A stretch of 64,000 bases of DNA from the NCBI RefSeq assembly GCF_024718545.1, contig NZ_JAMXDB010000001.1, forward strand, positions 62,001 to 126,000, read 5' to 3'. The translations under genes were made by a program, and so were the position numbers. Positions 53,223 through 62,633 of the stretch are shown here, piece by piece (the first letter of the stretch is position 1; each line of letters starts with the position of its first letter). The notes under the pieces were generated by a model. That model was given only the letters and a program-made list of their open reading frames with translations. It made no database searches and was not told where the DNA came from. Source of the stretch: Weissella fangxianensis. Its GTDB lineage: Bacteria > Bacillota > Bacilli > Lactobacillales > Lactobacillaceae.

Positions 53223-54281
53223 ATGGAAAAGCCAGTTAACGTAAGTAAACAGCATTATTATTATTTGGACATTTTAAATATTGTCGCAACATTTGCAGTG
53301 GTATGGTTGCATACGTCGGGTTACGCTTTTAATTTTTCACCAAGTGATCCAAAATGGTATCTTAGTGTATTCATTCAGGTACTATTTATTTGGGCTGTGC
53401 CGATATTCTTTATGATATCAGGAGCTAATCTACTAAATTATCGTGAAAGATATGATACCAAGACGTTTTTGAAGAAAAGGGCTTGGCGAGTATTATTGCC
53501 ATTTATTATCTGGTCCGTTATTTGGTATGCTTGGAATCATTTTATAATGGGGAATCCCGATTGGTCATTTAAGGGGCTGATTAATGGCATCGAACAGGAT
53601 CAGATTCAGCCTATTTTTTGGTTCTTTTACTATATTATTCCAGTGTATATCGCTATGCCGTTTCTATCACTTTTGGCAACGAAAGCTAATAAAAAAGTCG
53701 TTGAATATATTATCTGGCTGTATATAATTGGAACTGGCATCATCAACTATGGGTATAGTTTGATACATCGGCCATTTAGTCAACTTGTATCAAATATTCC
53801 TTTAGCGTTGAGTATGGGAATTGGTATCTTTTTCGTTGGTTGGTATCTGCATAATTTTAAGACATCAGATAAACAACGGCGGATAATATACGGTCTATCT
53901 TGCCTGAGTGTGCTATTTATGTTCTTATTGACAGTTTTCCTTTCAATCAGTCATGGCGAAACTGCCCGTGAAGTGTATAACATCTTTTCAATTGGTGGTT
54001 TTATCTTGCCATTAGGAATCTGGTTATTTTTCCAACACCATTTTCCAATGACGTGGCAACCAAATCCTAGAATAGGTTTGTGGTTGAAACGACTTTCTGG
54101 GGCTTCGCTCGGCGTATATGTTGTTCACGAATTTATCATTCAAATAATGACGCATGTGCTACATATTAGTCCGGAGTCATTATTTCACTTACTCGGATTA
54201 CCACTGATTGTCTGGATTATTTGTCTCATTATTATACTTATATTTAAAAAGATACCAGTCTTAAATAAAATTATTCCGTAA
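53223..54281 (+). CDS. membrane acyltransferase of the acyltransferase-3 family
   Basis: This 352-residue protein has about ten membrane segments. The first, with LNIVATFAVVWLHTSGYAF, carries the family histidine, and VPIFFMISG marks the third segment. Enzymes of this type O-acetylate exopolysaccharides or peptidoglycan. There is no SGNH partner domain fused here, unlike OatA, but a secreted SGNH hydrolase gene is at 57882. GGGAG sets the ATG at 53223 instead of the upstream frame start at 53175, which overlaps the terminator. Confidence 0.88.
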   Translation: MEKPVNVSKQHYYYLDILNIVATFAVVWLHTSGYAFNFSPSDPKWYLSVFIQVLFIWAVPIFFMISGANLLNYRERYDTKTFLKKRAWRVLLPFIIWSVIWYAWNHFIMGNPDWSFKGLINGIEQDQIQPIFWFFYYIIPVYIAMPFLSLLATKANKKVVEYIIWLYIIGTGIINYGYSLIHRPFSQLVSNIPLALSMGIGIFFVGWYLHNFKTSDKQRRIIYGLSCLSVLFMFLLTVFLSISHGETAREVYNIFSIGGFILPLGIWLFFQHHFPMTWQPNPRIGLWLKRLSGASLGVYVVHEFIIQIMTHVLHISPESLFHLLGLPLIVWIICLIIILIFKKIPVLNKIIP

Positions 54282-54315
54282 TCAAAAGAAATGATTACAA
54301 ACAGAGGATGGAACC

Positions 54316-55776
54316 ATGCAAGTCGCTAAAAATTATTTATATAATGTGTTTTATCAGCTGCTAGTTGTTTTAGCGCCCTTAATCACGATGACCTATCTGT
54401 CGCACGTATTGGGTGCCGAAGGGATGGGGGTCCAAGCCTGGACTAACTCAATCGTCAGCTATTTTCTGTTGTTTGCGACTTTAGGGATTACACTCTATGG
54501 TCAACGCGAAATTGCTTATGTGCGCGATGACATTGACTTGCGTAACAAACGTTTTTGGGAAATTCAATTGTTGCACACCTGTGTTAGTTTGATTGCGATT
54601 ATTGCTTATATTGTGTTTGTGTTTTCAATGCGCCATGTTTCGGGTGAATTTAGTCAGAATACCCATCAACTTTATTTACAAACTTGGGTCATTGTTTCTG
54701 GTTTATTAGATATCTCATGGTACTTCATGGGGTTAGAAGATTTTAGAAAAACGGTTATTCGTAATTCTTTGGTTAAAATTGCGATGGTTATTCTAATCTT
54801 TTTGGTTGTTAAATCACCTGACGATGTGAATAACTACATTTTGCTATTGGCGCTGACTCAGGTGGCTGGTAACATTACCATGTGGTTTTATATTCCGGGC
54901 CAAGTTAAATTCCCTAAGTTTAAAACATTAGAATTTAAGCGGCATATGTTGCCAACTTTGGGTTTGTTTATGCCGACAATTGCCACGCAGATTTATTTAC
55001 AATTAAACAAAACCATGTTGCCATTATTCCAACCAGACTCAATCGGATTATCGGCATTCTATGAAAATGCGGATAAGATTATTAAAGTTTCGTTGGCACT
55101 GGTAACAGCGTTAGGAACGGTTATGCTGCCACGAGTAGCCAATTACTTTTCAAAGGGTAATCTTGCAGCAGTGAATAAAGCCATCTATAAGTCGATGGAC
55201 TTTGTCACCGCGTTATCGGTACCGTTAATGTTTGGTATGATGGCTTTAGGTCCTAAAATGACCATTTGGTATATGGGACCATCTTTCCTACCAGCTGGTT
55301 GGACAATTTCGATTTTGTCACCGATTATTGTCCTAATTGCCTGGAGTAACGTTTTAGGAACCCAATATTTAATGCCGATTAGTCGAACAAAAGATTTTAC
55401 AATGTCAGTGACGATTGGTGCATTAGTAAATATTTTGCTTAATTTTGTGACTATTCCACTTTGGAGTTTGTATGGTGCTGCGGTTGCAACTGTTTTGTCA
55501 GAAGGTGTCGTGACCTTATATCAGCTGATAGTCGTTCGTCATGACTTATCGATTAGCATGTTATTCTCCGGAACATGGAAGTATTTGGTTGCTGGAGCGA
55601 TTATGTTTGCCGTTATTGTACCGATGACAATAAGGTTACAAGCAAATCCAACTGGTACGGTAGTATGTATAGTGGTTGGTGCAATTATTTATTTTGCCAT
55701 CATTTTCATATTACGTGCCAAACTCGTTACGGAAAGTGTTGGTTTTGTTAAAAAATTTATAAAAGATAGGAAATAA
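54316..55776 (+). CDS. Wzx-type polysaccharide flippase
   Basis: This 486-residue protein of the MATE/MVF-like oligosaccharide flippase superfamily has about twelve to fourteen hydrophobic segments and starts with the typical VAKNYLYNVFYQLL-VLAPLITMTYLSHVLG segment. It moves lipid-linked repeat units across the membrane for the polymerase. AGAGGAT precedes the ATG. It lies 34 bases after the acyltransferase stop, in the same direction, and completes the Wzx/Wzy set of this locus. Confidence 0.92.
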   Translation: MQVAKNYLYNVFYQLLVVLAPLITMTYLSHVLGAEGMGVQAWTNSIVSYFLLFATLGITLYGQREIAYVRDDIDLRNKRFWEIQLLHTCVSLIAIIAYIVFVFSMRHVSGEFSQNTHQLYLQTWVIVSGLLDISWYFMGLEDFRKTVIRNSLVKIAMVILIFLVVKSPDDVNNYILLLALTQVAGNITMWFYIPGQVKFPKFKTLEFKRHMLPTLGLFMPTIATQIYLQLNKTMLPLFQPDSIGLSAFYENADKIIKVSLALVTALGTVMLPRVANYFSKGNLAAVNKAIYKSMDFVTALSVPLMFGMMALGPKMTIWYMGPSFLPAGWTISILSPIIVLIAWSNVLGTQYLMPISRTKDFTMSVTIGALVNILLNFVTIPLWSLYGAAVATVLSEGVVTLYQLIVVRHDLSISMLFSGTWKYLVAGAIMFAVIVPMTIRLQANPTGTVVCIVVGAIIYFAIIFILRAKLVTESVGFVKKFIKDRK

Positions 55777-55826
55777 GCGGAATTTTGCTATAATAGAATG
55801 CAGTAAGATTTCGAAAAGGGGAAGAA

Positions 55827-56756
55827 ATGGCTAAATTATCTTTGATTGTACCGGTCTTTAATGAACAAGACACAGTAAAATTATTTTATGATGCAATAGA
55901 AGAGGAACATAAGAATTTTGCCGATTATGAATTAGAATATTGGTTCATTGATGACGGATCTACGGATAACACAATGGACGCTGTGGACAATTTGATTGCA
56001 GCAGATAGTCATGTTCACACAGTATCGTTTTCCCGTAATTTCGGTAAAGAATCAGCTTTGTACGCTGGCCTTGAACATGCAACTGGTGAATATGTTGCTG
56101 TGATGGATGTTGATTTGCAAGATCCACCATCAATGTTACCGGAAATGTTAGCTGGGGTTTCATCTGGCGAATGGGATGCAGTTGGTGCCCGTCGTACAAG
56201 TCGCGAAGGGGAACCAGTGGTTCGTTCGTGGTTCTCAAATCTGTTTTATAAATTGATCAACTCAATGTCTGATACCCATATTGTTGAAGGCGCTCGTGAC
56301 TTCCGTGTCATGGGTCGACCAATGGTAGATGCTATTTTGAGCATGCAAGAGTACAATCGTTTTTCAAAGGGAATCTTCTCATGGGTTGGTTTTAAGCAAA
56401 AGTATTTGAATTATGAAAACCAAGACCGTGTTGCCGGTAAGACTTCTTGGTCTTTCTGGGGACTATTTAGATATTCTATTGAAGGATTTATTGACTTTTC
56501 ACGGGCACCATTGCTGCTTGTGTCTGTGCTAGGTGGTATTGCTTTCGTTTTGGCATTGCTTGGCGCAATCCTTGTTTTCATTCGTGCACTACTATATCCT
56601 GATACGTCAGTCTTTGGTTGGCCATCAATGGTTGTTATTATCTTAGCCTTGGGTGGTATCCAACTATTGAGTCTTGGTATTGTTGGTCGGTATATTTCAA
56701 ATATTTATTTAGAAGTGAAGAAGCGCCCAATCTATGTTGCTAGAAAAGTAAAGTAA
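55827..56756 (+). CDS. GT2 enzyme of the GtrB/bactoprenol-phosphate glycosyltransferase type
   Basis: This 309-residue GT2 protein has its catalytic domain at ~1-225 (IVPVFNEQDT, DDGSTDN near 43-49, DVDLQDPPS near 94-102) followed by two C-terminal membrane segments (~228-250 and 262-285), the GtrB/CsbB build. Such enzymes load glucose or a related sugar on undecaprenyl-phosphate for side-chain transfer outside the cell; the GT-C-like protein at 41973 would be a fitting user. Direct incorporation into the repeat unit is an alternative. AAAAGGGG precedes the ATG. Confidence 0.9.
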   Translation: MAKLSLIVPVFNEQDTVKLFYDAIEEEHKNFADYELEYWFIDDGSTDNTMDAVDNLIAADSHVHTVSFSRNFGKESALYAGLEHATGEYVAVMDVDLQDPPSMLPEMLAGVSSGEWDAVGARRTSREGEPVVRSWFSNLFYKLINSMSDTHIVEGARDFRVMGRPMVDAILSMQEYNRFSKGIFSWVGFKQKYLNYENQDRVAGKTSWSFWGLFRYSIEGFIDFSRAPLLLVSVLGGIAFVLALLGAILVFIRALLYPDTSVFGWPSMVVIILALGGIQLLSLGIVGRYISNIYLEVKKRPIYVARKVK

Positions 56757-56853
56757 TCTAAGCATATTTTTAGGTCGCAAATGTATAAATGTAATGGAGC
56801 TTTTAAAAGAGGTTCTTTTATAAAAATAGTTAATAGTTGGGAGACTATCTGAT

Positions 56854-57756
56854 ATGACTGTGAGTGCGGTTGTGGTAACGTATAATCGGCTACCAATGTT
56901 AAAAGAGGTCATTGAAGCCTTACAAAATTCTGAGACGAAGGTAGATAATATCATCGTCGTTGATAACAATAGTAAAGAAGATACGCAAGAGTATCTAACC
57001 AGTTTGGGCGATGCTATTCGGTATGTCCGCCTAAAAGAAAATATCGGTGGATCCGGTGGCTTTAATAAAGGTATTCGTTACTTTATGGAAGAAACAACGG
57101 ATGATTATGTCTGGTTGATGGATGATGACACAGTGCCAACACCAACAGCCCTGACTGAATTGGTCAATGCAGCTAAGAAGATTAACAACCAATTTGGTTT
57201 CTTAGCTTCTGATGTTCGTTGGACAGATAATTCACGTGCGTTGATGAACTTACCATCACCTAAGAAACGTTTCCATAAAATTTCATTACATGCAACTGAA
57301 CTAGAGCCACTACGAAACGCAACCTTTGTGTCAGTGATGTTCAGCCGTGAAATGGTTGCAAATATTGGCTTGCCAATTACGGAGTTCTTTATTTGGGGTG
57401 ACGACATTGAGTATACTGAGCGTTCAGCGCGTGTATTGCCTGGATATATGGTGCCAACTTCACGTGTCATCCATAAGATGGCAAATAACATTGCCTCAAA
57501 TGTTTCATTAGACACAATCAATCGTGTTCCCCGTTATTTCTATGCATTTAGAAATCAAATGTATTTTAGTCGCCAACGTGGCTTCTTATTGTATATGAGA
57601 ACACATCTAAAAGTCTTATATGAAATTTTTAGAGTATTTCTTAACCACAAGCCAAATATGCGTTTGCGTTTGAAAATGATTGTTAAGGGTACCGTTACGG
57701 GCTGGGTCTTCCGTCCAAAGGTTGAATTTGCTAAAAATAAAAAAGTTAATCATTAA
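56854..57756 (+). CDS. GT2 glycosyltransferase, possibly galactofuranosyltransferase
   Basis: This 300-residue soluble GT2 enzyme has VVVTYNRLPML, DNNSKEDT near 34-41, a GGSGGFNKGI block near 67-76, and the WLMDDDTVP metal-binding strand near 87-95. This pattern (DNNS, GGSGGF, DDDT) is that of GlfT2-like and rhamnosyl/galactofuranosyl transferases. The glf gene 4 kb upstream supports a galactofuranose donor, but this is inference. GGGAG precedes the ATG. It is the last gene of the locus before a strong terminator. Confidence 0.87.
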   Translation: MTVSAVVVTYNRLPMLKEVIEALQNSETKVDNIIVVDNNSKEDTQEYLTSLGDAIRYVRLKENIGGSGGFNKGIRYFMEETTDDYVWLMDDDTVPTPTALTELVNAAKKINNQFGFLASDVRWTDNSRALMNLPSPKKRFHKISLHATELEPLRNATFVSVMFSREMVANIGLPITEFFIWGDDIEYTERSARVLPGYMVPTSRVIHKMANNIASNVSLDTINRVPRYFYAFRNQMYFSRQRGFLLYMRTHLKVLYEIFRVFLNHKPNMRLRLKMIVKGTVTGWVFRPKVEFAKNKKVNH

Positions 57757-57761
57757 TTAGT

Positions 57762-57806
57762 TACAGTAGTTAACGCCGTATTTTGACGTTAACTACTGTT
57801 TTTTTA
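57762..57806 (+). terminator. terminator of the exopolysaccharide locus
   Basis: The perfect stem ACAGTAGTTAACG / CGTTAACTACTGT is followed by seven T. Confidence 0.95.
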
Positions 57807-57881
57807 ACGCTTAATTTTACTGATAAAAAGGCCAATAATATCCATTAGTATAGAAATAATGAATATCATGAGGTATTTACA

Positions 57882-58817
57882 ATGTTAGGAATAAAAACAA
57901 TTTTAGCGATTGTCGTATGTTTATTAGGAATCAATCATGGACATAACGTGATGGCACACGCGTTGTCTTTTCATACTGGCCATCCAAAACAATATCGTGT
58001 ATTGACTGCTGTGCGAAAAAAGGATGAACAGTCGAATTTGCCACAATTACTTTATTTTCAGAATAAAAAAATTTGGATAGTTGGTGACTCGTTGATGGTC
58101 GGGCGGGATGGCACAAAGTTATTAAAAGAGAATTGCCCGAAATTTATTTCCCAAGTCAGCCACGCAAGAGTTAATAATGACTACTCTTTTTCTGGTGCGC
58201 AAATTAGTGGTAATCAACAGATGCGTACATTCGATCTAACCAATAACGTTTCGAAAATTATTCTGGATCCACAATTCCAGTCTGCAGATATTCTATTGTT
58301 GTCGTTAGGTGTTAATGATTTAAATTACAGTGATAATAATATTGGTTATGTGCAGCAACGACTGCAAACGAATATTATGCGATTACATTCAGCTAATTTA
58401 AATGTAAAAATTATGGGTTTATTGCCGTTTGAATCATATATGAAAGATAAAAGAAGTTATTATAGATTAGCAGAACTACGAATGGCTCTGACAGAAGTTT
58501 ACCAATCTTTTGGCATACCGGTCTTGAATTGGCGACAGGCAGGATTTTCGTATGACTATTTTTCTATCAAAGATGGTGTTCATCCAAATAGTATGACTTA
58601 CAAACTAATGAGCACTACTATTGTAAATTTTATGGTTTTAAACAGATCTGTCATGCCGCTGGATATATCAAATCAGTCATTATTTGTTTCGAATGGTTGG
58701 CAAACGAATGAACAAGGACAGCGACAGTATGCCAAAAACAATATTCTGTTGACCGATTGGCAAATAATCGATCAGACTGCTTACTATTTTGATCCAATTA
58801 CTAAAGCGCTGAAATAA
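57882..58817 (+). CDS. secreted SGNH/GDSL hydrolase
   Basis: This 311-residue protein has a signal peptide (about 1-26, ending near MAHA). The SGNH domain shows VGDSLMVG with nucleophile Ser70, LGVNDLN with the oxyanion Asn, and DGVHPN carrying the Asp-His pair. The last ~45 residues (NGWQTNEQGQRQYAKNN, then YYFDPITKALK) form one half-repeat of the choline/glucan-binding type, suggesting wall association. It probably removes or transfers O-acyl groups on a surface polymer, a possible partner of the acyltransferase at 53223. GAGG precedes the ATG. Confidence 0.86.
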   Translation: MLGIKTILAIVVCLLGINHGHNVMAHALSFHTGHPKQYRVLTAVRKKDEQSNLPQLLYFQNKKIWIVGDSLMVGRDGTKLLKENCPKFISQVSHARVNNDYSFSGAQISGNQQMRTFDLTNNVSKIILDPQFQSADILLLSLGVNDLNYSDNNIGYVQQRLQTNIMRLHSANLNVKIMGLLPFESYMKDKRSYYRLAELRMALTEVYQSFGIPVLNWRQAGFSYDYFSIKDGVHPNSMTYKLMSTTIVNFMVLNRSVMPLDISNQSLFVSNGWQTNEQGQRQYAKNNILLTDWQIIDQTAYYFDPITKALK

Positions 58818-58918
58818 AAAATGGACAGATGGTGACAATCAACGTCTTTGTATAGGCACTGACAAAGTAGTAATAAGGCAACGGATACGCAAGATTTTGC
58901 GTAGTTCATTTTCTACAA

Positions 58919-58945
58919 TTAGCACTTAATAATAAAGAGTGCTAA
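58919..58945 (+). promoter_or_regulatory. CIRCE operator 1 (HrcA binding site)
   Basis: The inverted repeat has left half TTAGCACTT and right half GAGTGCTAA separated by the nine-base spacer AATAATAAA; one base of the left half departs from the consensus TTAGCACTC. It lies upstream of the -35 box of the hrcA promoter. Confidence 0.93.
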
Positions 58946-58951
58946 AAGGTG

Positions 58952-58980
58952 TTGACAAGTTAATATAAGGCGTGTACTAT
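58952..58980 (+). promoter_or_regulatory. sigma-A promoter of the hrcA operon
   Basis: A perfect -35 TTGACA at 58952-58957 and TACTAT at 58975-58980 are separated by 17 bases (an overlapping TATAAT lies at 58978-58983). The promoter is bracketed by the two CIRCE operators. Confidence 0.88.
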
Positions 58981-58988
58981 AATAACTG

Positions 58989-59015
58989 TTAGCACGAAGT
59001 AGTTGAGAGTGCTAA
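58989..59015 (+). promoter_or_regulatory. CIRCE operator 2 (HrcA binding site)
   Basis: The left half TTAGCACGA and right half GAGTGCTAA are separated by the nine bases AGTAGTTGA. It sits just after the promoter, at the likely transcription start and 14 bases before the hrcA ATG, so it overlaps the leader and lies next to the SD. Confidence 0.95.
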
Positions 59016-59029
59016 GAAAGGTGACGCGT

Positions 59030-60055
59030 ATGTTAACGGAGAGACAGCGGCTAATATTAGCCACAATAATTCGCGATTACGCAAAAACCGGCAAAGCTGT
59101 TGGATCTAAAACACTGTTAAGTGAATTAGATCTAGCAGTCAGCTCAGCAACTGTGCGAAATGAAATGGCACTACTAGAGGAATTGGGATTGCTACAAAAA
59201 GAGCACACTTCATCGGGTCGCGTGCCTTCACAACGGGGCTACCGCTATTATGTTGATGAATTAATGCATCAACATCATCTATCAAGAGTTGTTCAAAAAT
59301 CATTAGAACGTGTATTTAATCGAAATTTCGAAGAGATTGACGATTTGATGCAGACGATGGTAGATGAGTTAGCGAGTCTGACAGGCTATACGGTTGTTGC
59401 CCTTAAACCTGAATCAGTTGATATTCGGCTTTCAGGGTTCCGCTTAGTACCCATAAATGGCCAGCAAATCATGGCTATTATTGTTACTAATGATGGACAA
59501 GTTACGAGTCAAAGTTTTAGATTACCAGAGGGGATGTCTATTAGAAATCTTGACGATATGGTTGATTATATTAATCGAACGTTAGTTAATCAGCCCATTG
59601 TCGAAGTATTAAGGACATTAACTGGTGATTTACCTTGGCAAATGGAACGAGTTATTCGTACACCAGTTGCATTTTTACAATTGTTTGGTGACGTATTAGC
59701 ACGATCGATTCATGATAACGTGTTTATCGGTGGTTATTTAAATGTTCTTGACTTCACCGTTGATTCAAGCTTGCAAGATGTTAAGCAACTATACCAGTTG
59801 CTTGATTCGGCGCAAGATATGAGACGGGTTGTTGGAACGGCTAATGATGGGGTGATCGTACAAATTGGTGATGAAAATGGTAATAATTTATTATCACCAT
59901 ATAGTCTTGTGTCAGCCACATATCGTGTTGCACAGTATGGTGTTGGTGCCATTGCTATTTTAGGGCCAACATCGATGCGCTATGCTGACATGGTTAGTTT
60001 GGTTGATGCGTTCCGCAGTGCTTTATCGCAACAGTTATTAGAATATTATCGTTAG
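59030..60055 (+). CDS. hrcA: heat-inducible transcription repressor HrcA
   Basis: HrcA binds CIRCE operators and represses heat-shock chaperone operons. Its 341 residues include the N-terminal winged helix (MLTERQRLILATIIRDY to SGRVPSQRGYRYYVDELM) and the C-terminal GAF-like/insert domain ending GAIAILGPTSMRY. AAAGGTGA precedes ATG 59030; the frame is open from 59003, inside the operator, which would be a non-coding leader. It is the first gene of the operon with grpE, dnaK and dnaJ and represses itself through both CIRCE sites. Confidence 0.97.
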   Translation: MLTERQRLILATIIRDYAKTGKAVGSKTLLSELDLAVSSATVRNEMALLEELGLLQKEHTSSGRVPSQRGYRYYVDELMHQHHLSRVVQKSLERVFNRNFEEIDDLMQTMVDELASLTGYTVVALKPESVDIRLSGFRLVPINGQQIMAIIVTNDGQVTSQSFRLPEGMSIRNLDDMVDYINRTLVNQPIVEVLRTLTGDLPWQMERVIRTPVAFLQLFGDVLARSIHDNVFIGGYLNVLDFTVDSSLQDVKQLYQLLDSAQDMRRVVGTANDGVIVQIGDENGNNLLSPYSLVSATYRVAQYGVGAIAILGPTSMRYADMVSLVDAFRSALSQQLLEYYR

Positions 60056-60074
60056 TTAGAAAAGAGGTGTTGAC

Positions 60075-60635
60075 ATGTCAGAAGAAAAGAAGACTCCTGA
60101 AGAAGAAGTTGAGGTCGTCAATGAAGAAGCGGATGTTGACACTGAAGCTAAAGCTACTGAGGCTGAAGAGCCAAAGACAGAGGCAGACCAAATTTCTGAA
60201 CTAGAGACAAAGGTTGCCGAAGCCGAAGACAGGTATCTACGTGCAGAAGCTGAGATGCGAAACATGCAATCTCGTTATGCGAAGGAACAAACACAAGCGG
60301 TTAAGTTTGCAAATCAAAAGTTAGCTGCTTCAGTTTTGCCAGCTGTAGATAACTTGGAGCGTGCGCTACAAGTTGAAGTCGAAGATGGTGCAGCTAAGCA
60401 AATTAAGGATGGGGTTGAGATGGTTTACAAAACGCTAATCTCAGCACTTGAAGAACATGATGTTAAGGCAGTTGGTGAAACTGGTGAAGCATTTGATCCG
60501 AACTTCCACCAAGCAATTCAATCAGTACCTGCAGATGATGATCATCCTGCCGATACAATTGCGACGGTTCTTCAAAAGGGTTATGTTTTAGCTGATCGAG
60601 TAATTCGACCAGCAATGGTAGCTGTTTATAATTAA
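60075..60635 (+). CDS. grpE: nucleotide exchange factor GrpE
   Basis: GrpE promotes ADP release from DnaK. The protein has 186 residues with a very acidic N-terminal arm (~1-45), a long coiled coil (~45-100, with NMQSRYAKE), and the C-terminal beta-wing (FDPNFHQAIQ, TIATVLQKGYVLADRVIRPAMV). It lies 19 bases after hrcA and 55 before dnaK. AAGAGGT lies ahead of the ATG. Confidence 0.97.
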   Translation: MSEEKKTPEEEVEVVNEEADVDTEAKATEAEEPKTEADQISELETKVAEAEDRYLRAEAEMRNMQSRYAKEQTQAVKFANQKLAASVLPAVDNLERALQVEVEDGAAKQIKDGVEMVYKTLISALEEHDVKAVGETGEAFDPNFHQAIQSVPADDDHPADTIATVLQKGYVLADRVIRPAMVAVYN

Positions 60636-60690
60636 ACAACTAGTTATTAATTAATATATAAAAAATCTGATCAATAAGAGGTAAATTATT

Positions 60691-62526
60691 ATGTCAAAGA
60701 TCATTGGAATTGATTTAGGAACTACAAATTCTGCTGTTGCTGTTATGGAAGGTGGATCTCCAAAGATTATCACTAACCCAAACGGTGGTCGTACAACACC
60801 ATCAGCTGTTTCATTTAAGAACGGTGAGACACAAGTTGGTGACACTGCTAAGCGTCAAGCAATTACCAACCCAGATACTGTGTTGTCAATCAAGTCACAC
60901 ATGGGTGAAGCTGGTTACAAGGTAACGATTGATGGTAAGGATTACACACCACAAGAAATTTCAGCAATGATTCTACAATACATCAAGAAGTATGCTGAAG
61001 ATTACTTAGGTGAGACAGTTGATAAGGCTGTTATTACTGTACCTGCATACTTTAACGATGCCCAACGTCAAGCTACTAAGGATGCTGGTAAGATTGCTGG
61101 TTTGCAAGTTGAGCGTATCGTTAACGAGCCAACTGCTTCATCATTGGCATATGGTCTAGATAAGCTTGACCAAGACCAAAAGATTTTGGTTTATGATTTG
61201 GGTGGAGGAACATTTGATGTTTCTGTTCTTGAATTAGGTGATGGTGTGTTCGAAGTACTATCAACTAATGGTGATACACACCTTGGTGGTGACAACTTTG
61301 ACCAAAAGGTTATTGATTGGTTAGCCGATGGCTTTAAGAAAGAAAACGGCATTGACTTAAAGAATGATAAATTAGCATTACAACGTTTGAAGGATGCTGC
61401 TGAAACTGCAAAGAAGACTTTGTCATCAGCTACTGAAGCTCAAATTGATTTGCCATTTATTACAGCTACTAACGAAGGTCCATTGCACTTGCAAACAACT
61501 TTGTCACGTGCGCAATTCAATCAATTGACAGCTGACTTGGTAAAGCGTGCCGAAGCACCTGTTCGTAGCGCTTTGAAGGATGCTGGTCTTTCAATGGGTG
61601 ACATTGATAAGGTTATCCTAAACGGTGGTTCAACTCGTATTCCAGCCGTTCAAGAGTCAGTTAAGGAATTGACTGGTAAGGAACCAGATCACTCAATCAA
61701 CCCTGATGAAGCTGTTGCTCTTGGTGCAGCTGTTCAAGGTGGTGTGATTACTGGTGACGTTAAGGACGTTGTTTTGCTCGATGTTACGCCATTATCATTG
61801 GGTATTGAAACAATGGGTGGTGTCTTCACAAAGTTGATTGACCGTAACACAACGATCCCAACATCAAAGTCACAAACATTCTCAACTGCTGCTGATAACC
61901 AACCAGCCGTTGATATCCATGTTTTGCAAGGTGAGCGTTCAATGGCTGCCGATAACAAGACATTGGGTCGTTTCCAATTAGCTGATATTCCTGCAGCTCC
62001 TCGTGGTGTACCACAGATCGAAGTTAAGTTCGATATTGACCGTAACGGTATTGTATCTGTTTCTGCTAAGGATTTGGGTACCAACAAGGAACAAAAGATT
62101 ACCATCCAAAGTTCAGGTTCATTGTCAGAAGATGAAATTGAGCGTATGATGAATGACGCAAAGGCCAACGAAGAAGCTGACCAAAAGCGTAAGGAAGAAG
62201 CTGACTTGCGTAACGAAGTTGACCAATTGATTTTCCAATCAGAAAAGACATTGGAAGAAGCAGGCGACAAGTTGTCAGATGATGATAAGAAGCCAGTTGA
62301 AGACGGTGTTGCTGATTTGAAGGCAGCCAAGGAAGCTGACGACTTAGAAGATATGAAGGCAAAGAAGGAAGCTTTGGAGAAGGTTTCTCAAGAATTAGCC
62401 GTTAAGTTGTATCAACAAGCACAACCAGAAGGAGGCAATGACGGAGCCGCACAAGACGGTCAATCAGGTAATGATGACACTGTTGATGGTGACTTTGAAG
62501 ATGTCTCAGATGATGACAAAAAGTAA
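60691..62526 (+). CDS. dnaK: chaperone DnaK (Hsp70)
   Basis: DnaK is the ATP-driven chaperone binding exposed hydrophobic segments. [20 protein letters not shown] and the GSTRIP-VQ block are the nucleotide-domain signatures, [11 protein letters not shown] marks the linker region, and the C-terminal lid ends in an acidic DDDKK tail. It has 611 residues with heavily optimised codons, as expected for a high-level protein. AGAGGTAAATTATT precedes the ATG. Confidence 0.99.
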   Translation: MSKIIGIDLGTTNSAVAVMEGGSPKIITNPNGGRTTPSAVSFKNGETQVGDTAKRQAITNPDTVLSIKSHMGEAGYKVTIDGKDYTPQEISAMILQYIKKYAEDYLGETVDKAVITVPAYFNDAQRQATKDAGKIAGLQVERIVNEPTASSLAYGLDKLDQDQKILVYDLGGGTFDVSVLELGDGVFEVLSTNGDTHLGGDNFDQKVIDWLADGFKKENGIDLKNDKLALQRLKDAAETAKKTLSSATEAQIDLPFITATNEGPLHLQTTLSRAQFNQLTADLVKRAEAPVRSALKDAGLSMGDIDKVILNGGSTRIPAVQESVKELTGKEPDHSINPDEAVALGAAVQGGVITGDVKDVVLLDVTPLSLGIETMGGVFTKLIDRNTTIPTSKSQTFSTAADNQPAVDIHVLQGERSMAADNKTLGRFQLADIPAAPRGVPQIEVKFDIDRNGIVSVSAKDLGTNKEQKITIQSSGSLSEDEIERMMNDAKANEEADQKRKEEADLRNEVDQLIFQSEKTLEEAGDKLSDDDKKPVEDGVADLKAAKEADDLEDMKAKKEALEKVSQELAVKLYQQAQPEGGNDGAAQDGQSGNDDTVDGDFEDVSDDDKK

Positions 62527-62534
62527 AAATTAAC

Positions 62535-62600
62535 GATCTGATCTGAACAACCCTACGTTACAGATCATACGCCCTTGTGAGAATAGCAGCTCACGGGGCG
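62535..62600 (+). promoter_or_regulatory. two hairpins between dnaK and dnaJ
   Basis: The first hairpin pairs GATCTG with CAGATC (62535-62566). The second pairs CGCCC/TTGTGAG with CTCACG/GGGCG (62570-62600). No T run follows, so they are not classic terminators; they could be an mRNA processing or stabilising element that sets the dnaK to dnaJ ratio. Its exact role is unknown. Confidence 0.55.
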
Positions 62601-62633
62601 ATACATATTTAAATTTTTAGGAGGACTTGCCTC

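Noticed and set aside
61734-62330. 198-codon antisense frame within dnaK
   Set aside because: It is a shadow of the strongly biased dnaK codons; no SD and no recognisable domains.
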